Origin: Betaproteobacteria bacterium
Lineage (GTDB): Bacteria; Pseudomonadota; Gammaproteobacteria; Burkholderiales; Ferrovaceae
Reading direction: 5' to 3'
Length of the DNA: 8,668 nucleotides
Assembly (NCBI GenBank): GCA_028870615.1
Contig: JAGWPH010000007.1
Span: 1-8,668, forward strand
A program made the position numbers and the translations under genes. Every line of letters begins with the position of its first letter. Positions within the stretch are counted from its first letter, which is position 1. The notes beneath the pieces were generated by a model, which saw nothing but the letters and a program-made list of their open reading frames with translations, ran no database searches and was not told the DNA's origin. Below, piece after piece: positions 5,861 through 8,668 of this stretch.

Positions 5861-6738
5861 GGCAAAGCTCCTGCGGAAATAATGTCTTCAAGTACAACTG
5901 CTCGAAGATTAAAGGGCGCATCCACCCGGTTGCGCCATTCGATGATCCTGAGTTCGCCCTCAAATGTTTCCACCAGGGCCGTAAGGCTCTCCACCCAGTC
6001 GCCATCGTTGCAATAGAGGATGCCATTGATGTCACGGATCTCAGCCTTGTGGATATGGCCGCACACAACACCCTGGCAGCCACGGCGTTTTGCTTCCTCA
6101 GTCATCACCTCTTCGAAGGCCGCAATGTAATTGACCGCATTTTTGACTTGCTGCTTGAGATATTGGGATACCGACCAGTAAGGCATCCCCAGGCGAGCAC
6201 GGATAGCATTCAGCCACTGATTGAACTTGAGAATCAGTGTATAGAGGTTGTCTCCCAGGTGCGATAGCCAGCGCGCATGCTCGGTGACACCGTCAAACAA
6301 ATCGCCATGCACCACCCAGAGCTTGCGGCCATCGGCTAAAGGGTGAACGGCGTCTTCGACCACCTCGATGTCTCCGAAAGCCAGTCCGACGAACTGGCGG
6401 GCCAGCTCATCATGGTTGCCCGGTACATAAACCACTCTGGTTCCCTTGCGGGCTTTTCGGAGCAGTTTCTGAATGACATCGTTGTGGGATTGGGGCCAGT
6501 ACCACCCCTTTTTGAGCTGCCAACCGTCCAGAATGTCGCCCACCAAATAAAATGTATCGGCTTCGTGGCAACGCAGAAAATCAAGCAGGTACTCGGCCTT
6601 GCAGCCGGGGGTACCGAGATGGATATCGGAAATCCAGATGGTGCGATAATTGAACGCTTCGCCTGCCGTGTGAACTTCCACTCGGTTATGAGAGGGGTGA
6701 TCGAATATCCTGGTTTCGGTTGTCTGCATAGTGCCCAT
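5857..6738 (-). CDS. LpxH-like metallophosphoesterase, probable PlcP-type phospholipase C of phosphate starvation
   Basis: This 293-residue calcineurin-type phosphoesterase carries the full dinuclear-metal set: D38-x-H40 (WISDIHLG), G67-D68 (YLVGDILDGW), GNHDE (107-111), H144-GD (VVHGDLFDG) and GHIH (227-230). Such proteins are often labelled UDP-2,3-diacylglucosamine diphosphatase. However, this one is longer than LpxH (about 240 residues), and the HLGTPGCKAEYLLDFL and GWYWPQSHNDVIQKLL stretches, with the following glycosyltransferase, fit PlcP. In Sinorhizobium, PlcP removes phosphorylated head groups from phospholipids, leaving diacylglycerol, when phosphate is scarce. It is the first gene of the cluster, with tandem PhoB-box-like repeats 30-69 bases before the ATG at 6738. 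A second ATG at 6729 is equally possible; neither has a clear binding site. No signal peptide is seen, so it acts on the cytoplasmic face. Family identity is firm; PlcP rather than LpxH is inference. Confidence 0.85.
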   Translation of the reverse strand: MGTMQTTETRIFDHPSHNRVEVHTAGEAFNYRTIWISDIHLGTPGCKAEYLLDFLRCHEADTFYLVGDILDGWQLKKGWYWPQSHNDVIQKLLRKARKGTRVVYVPGNHDELARQFVGLAFGDIEVVEDAVHPLADGRKLWVVHGDLFDGVTEHARWLSHLGDNLYTLILKFNQWLNAIRARLGMPYWSVSQYLKQQVKNAVNYIAAFEEVMTEEAKRRGCQGVVCGHIHKAEIRDINGILYCNDGDWVESLTALVETFEGELRIIEWRNRVDAPFNLRAVVLEDIISAGALP

Positions 6739-6767
6739 TTAGAGTTGCATCATTGGGCCATGCTGTC

Positions 6768-6807
6768 GTGACCGCTTTGTTACAGCGAGATGAAGCTTTT
6801 GTGACCG
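6768..6807 (-). promoter_or_regulatory. Tandem PhoB-box-like site upstream of the PlcP-like gene
   Basis: Reading the - strand, four 7-base units follow at exact 11-base spacing: CGGTCAC (6807-6801), GCTTCAT (6796-6790), CTGTAAC (6785-6779) and CGGTCAC (6774-6768). The spacers are AAAA, CTCG and AAAG. The consensus PhoB box is two CTGTCAT/C units with a 4-base A/T-rich spacer. The downstream pair, CTGTAAC-AAAG-CGGTCAC, matches 14 of 18 positions by hand count. Two tandem boxes are typical of strongly phosphate-controlled promoters such as pstS. A possible -10, AATGAT (6754-6749), lies 13 bases after the last unit. That would put the transcript start very near the ATG at 6738 and slightly favour the start at 6729. 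PhoB itself is not in the window. Confidence 0.65.
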
Positions 6808-6828
6808 TATTCCGGGCCAACATGGGGA

Positions 6829-8175
6829 CTACTCCTGCGACTTATTAGCCCCCCAGATAACATGCGCTTCCAGGCCTATGCCGTTCACGCCGGTACGAAA
6901 TTCGAAAAGAGCCCCATGCAGTTCTGCAATCCGCACAACGATTGCGAGCCCCAGCCCGGTTCCGGGTTGATCGCCTTGATGTGCACGATAGAAACGATGC
7001 AAAACAGATTCTCGCTCTTCAAGAGGAATTCCCGGGCCACTATCCTTAACTACCAGGTGGCACCCCGCATTTTCGCGTGTGACGTACACCTGCAGATGAC
7101 CGCCATCCGGTGTATAGCGCACGGCATTGTCTACCAGATTGCGTATCAAGACACGAAGCCACTCAACCTGACCAATAACCTTGCATTCCGGTTCCGCCAT
7201 TAATTCAAAATCCAGGTTTTTCGAGACAATCTCCGTTCCAAAATCGGCACACACGTTCTCAGCCAATTTCCCCAGATCGACATTTTCCGGGCTGGGAACC
7301 CCTGACCTGGGATCGAGGCGAGCAAGCAGTAACATCTGATCGATCAGGCGGCTGGCACGGGAGATTCCATTGCGCAACTGCTCCAGGGAATGATCTCTCT
7401 CGTTGTCATCTCTTGCATGAAAAGCAACATCCAGTTGGGCCTGAAGTGCTGCAAGAGGGGTTCTTAACTCATGTGCCGCATCGGCAGTGAAACGATGTTC
7501 GGACTCACGAGCGGATTCCACGCGCCTGAAAAGACTGTTTAGGGCCTCAATCATGGGCTTGATTTCCTTGGGCGCCGAAACCAGCTCTATCGGATGCAGT
7601 TGCCGTGCATCACGACTGGCAATCTGGCTTGCCATGCTGTTAAGTATCGATAACCCCTTCCAGGTGGCAATCCAGACCCAAAGGCCGATCAGGGGCAAGC
7701 TGAACAATGCAGGGAGCAGCAAGCGCCAGGCGATATGGCTAGACAGCTCATCTCTTACCCGATGATTCTCACTGACTTGCACATTCAAATCATGTTTATC
7801 ATTCCAGCGACTAAATTGCCGCCATTGCCCTTCACGGTCACTCGAATCCGAGAATCCTTCCGTAGTCGTCATCGGCGCTATGGGCGCATTGAAAGAGTGC
7901 AGCAATAGTCTCCCCTGCGCGTTCCATATCTGGAAACGTACGTGGCGCTGATACTTGTGCGCCAATTCGCCCATGTCCTCAGCCCCTTCCCCCTCTTTGT
8001 TGGCCAAGGCAAGCAAGACCTGGCCGGCCTGTGCAAGCTGGGCGTCAAACAATTCATCGATTTCGTGATGGGCGTCAACATAGCTGAATAACATCGTGCA
8101 TACCCACGCTACTGTAACGCCACCCAGCAGGAGAAAAAGCAGCCGTTGACGCAGTGAAAACCAGGCTGTAGTCAC
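6829..8175 (-). CDS. Sensor histidine kinase, QseC/PmrB/TctE type
   Basis: The 448-residue kinase has a membrane segment near 11-32, a periplasmic sensor of about 115 residues, a second membrane segment near 150-171 and a linker leading to the catalytic core. The core shows the H-box FTADAAHELRTPLAAL with phospho-accepting H235, the N-box RNLVDNAVRYTPDGG (345-359), the G1 box DSGPGI (378-383), the F-box HRFYR (393-397) and the G2 box GTGLGL (405-410). The protein should autophosphorylate and pass the phosphate to the regulator encoded just before it. The GTG start at 8175 overlaps the regulator stop as GTGA, so the two are translationally coupled. There is no PAS domain, so it is not a PhoR-type phosphate sensor. 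The signal is unknown; relatives respond to cations, peptides or organic acids. Its stop lies 21 bases before the PhoB-box-like array, with no visible terminator. Confidence 0.94.
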   Translation of the reverse strand: MTTAWFSLRQRLLFLLLGGVTVAWVCTMLFSYVDAHHEIDELFDAQLAQAGQVLLALANKEGEGAEDMGELAHKYQRHVRFQIWNAQGRLLLHSFNAPIAPMTTTEGFSDSSDREGQWRQFSRWNDKHDLNVQVSENHRVRDELSSHIAWRLLLPALFSLPLIGLWVWIATWKGLSILNSMASQIASRDARQLHPIELVSAPKEIKPMIEALNSLFRRVESARESEHRFTADAAHELRTPLAALQAQLDVAFHARDDNERDHSLEQLRNGISRASRLIDQMLLLARLDPRSGVPSPENVDLGKLAENVCADFGTEIVSKNLDFELMAEPECKVIGQVEWLRVLIRNLVDNAVRYTPDGGHLQVYVTRENAGCHLVVKDSGPGIPLEERESVLHRFYRAHQGDQPGTGLGLAIVVRIAELHGALFEFRTGVNGIGLEAHVIWGANKSQE

Positions 8176-8668
8176 TTGGGAATGGTGTAACCGACACCGC
8201 GTAGCGTGCGTATCAGATCACTACCCAGCTTTTTGCGAAGATGATGGATGCGTACTTCCAGCGTATTGCTATCAGGCTCGTCCCGCCAGCCGTAAAGCGA
8301 CTGTTCAAGTTGCGTTCGCGTAAGCACTCGCCCCGCGTTCTCAAGAAGCATCTGCAATAGGTCGAACTCACGCCCGGATAATTCAATAACCTCGTTGGAA
8401 ACAGTCACCACGCGTGCAGCAGGGTCCAGGGTTATTTTGCCGTGGGTTAGTAAAGGGGATGATCTCCCAACCCGGCGCCGGGCCAGTGCACGAATTCTGG
8501 CAGCGAGTTCTTCGATTGCCACGGGTTTTACGAGATAATCGTCTGCTCCAGCGTCCAGACCGGTAACCTTGTCCCCGATCGCATCACGTGCCGTAAGGAT
8601 CAATACGGGTATGTCCTGCCCGCGTGCGCGGGTGCGGGCCAGAACCTCCAATCCAGATAACCGTGGCA
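8172..8668 (-). CDS. OmpR-family response regulator, N-terminus cut off by the window edge
   Basis: The frame stays open to the right edge, so the true start is outside; about 165 residues are visible, against a usual length of about 220. The missing part includes the phosphorylated aspartate. Seen are the end of the receiver domain (LSGLEVL, IPVLILTARD, GLDAGADDYLVKPVAIEELAARI, containing the conserved T and K) and a complete winged-helix DNA-binding domain (ELSGREFDLLQMLLENAGRV, LTRTQLEQSLYGW, SNTLEVRIHHLRKKLG, IRTLRGVGYTIPK). The SNTLEV-HHLRKKLG recognition helix region resembles QseB, PmrA and TctD rather than PhoB. It acts as a DNA-binding transcription factor, partnered by the histidine kinase that follows with a 4-base overlap. 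Its promoter and target sites are not visible. A TTG at 8651 lies inside the receiver domain and is not the start. Confidence 0.95.
   Translation of the reverse strand, partial: PRLSGLEVLARTRARGQDIPVLILTARDAIGDKVTGLDAGADDYLVKPVAIEELAARIRALARRRVGRSSPLLTHGKITLDPAARVVTVSNEVIELSGREFDLLQMLLENAGRVLTRTQLEQSLYGWRDEPDSNTLEVRIHHLRKKLGSDLIRTLRGVGYTIPK

Overview
The window looks like chromosomal DNA of a Gram-negative proteobacterium, most likely a beta- or gammaproteobacterium. The evidence is protein style: a QseBC/PmrAB-type two-component pair, short DgkA, an OlsB-type acyltransferase and an LpxH-like metallophosphoesterase. GC looks to be in the mid-50s by eye. There are ten protein-coding genes, two of them cut by the window edges. 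I found no RNA genes, insertion sequences, CRISPR arrays or long repeats, and no gene-free stretch longer than 300 bases.

The left half (1-3479) reads on the + strand and holds apparently unrelated housekeeping or accessory genes. In order they are the end of a YbhB/YbcL (PEBP-like) protein, a hairpin that may terminate it, an MFS_3/EntS-type efflux transporter, a DUF924 protein, a flavin reductase-like protein with an inverted repeat in front of it, and a small protein with a zinc-finger-like Cys/His cluster.

The right half (3571-8668) reads on the - strand. It begins at the right edge with a two-component system: an OmpR-family response regulator (cut by the edge) and a histidine kinase, joined by a GTGA overlap. 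Then comes a tight cluster in the order metallophosphoesterase (PlcP-like), GT4 glycosyltransferase (Agt/SQD2-like), diacylglycerol kinase (DgkA) and OlsB-type N-acyltransferase. The first two overlap by ATGA, the next two by 26 bases, and the last follows after 93 bases.

The best reading of this cluster is a phosphate-starvation membrane-lipid remodelling operon. PlcP would remove phosphate head groups from phospholipids and release diacylglycerol. The glycosyltransferase would turn diacylglycerol into phosphate-free glycolipid. DgkA would return surplus diacylglycerol to phosphatidic acid. OlsB would start phosphate-free ornithine lipid. This is supported by a sequence I read directly upstream of the first gene: four 7-base units at exact 11-base spacing, which resembles two tandem PhoB boxes. 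The individual families are known; the four-gene arrangement with DgkA and OlsB, and its control, are the most interesting content of the window.
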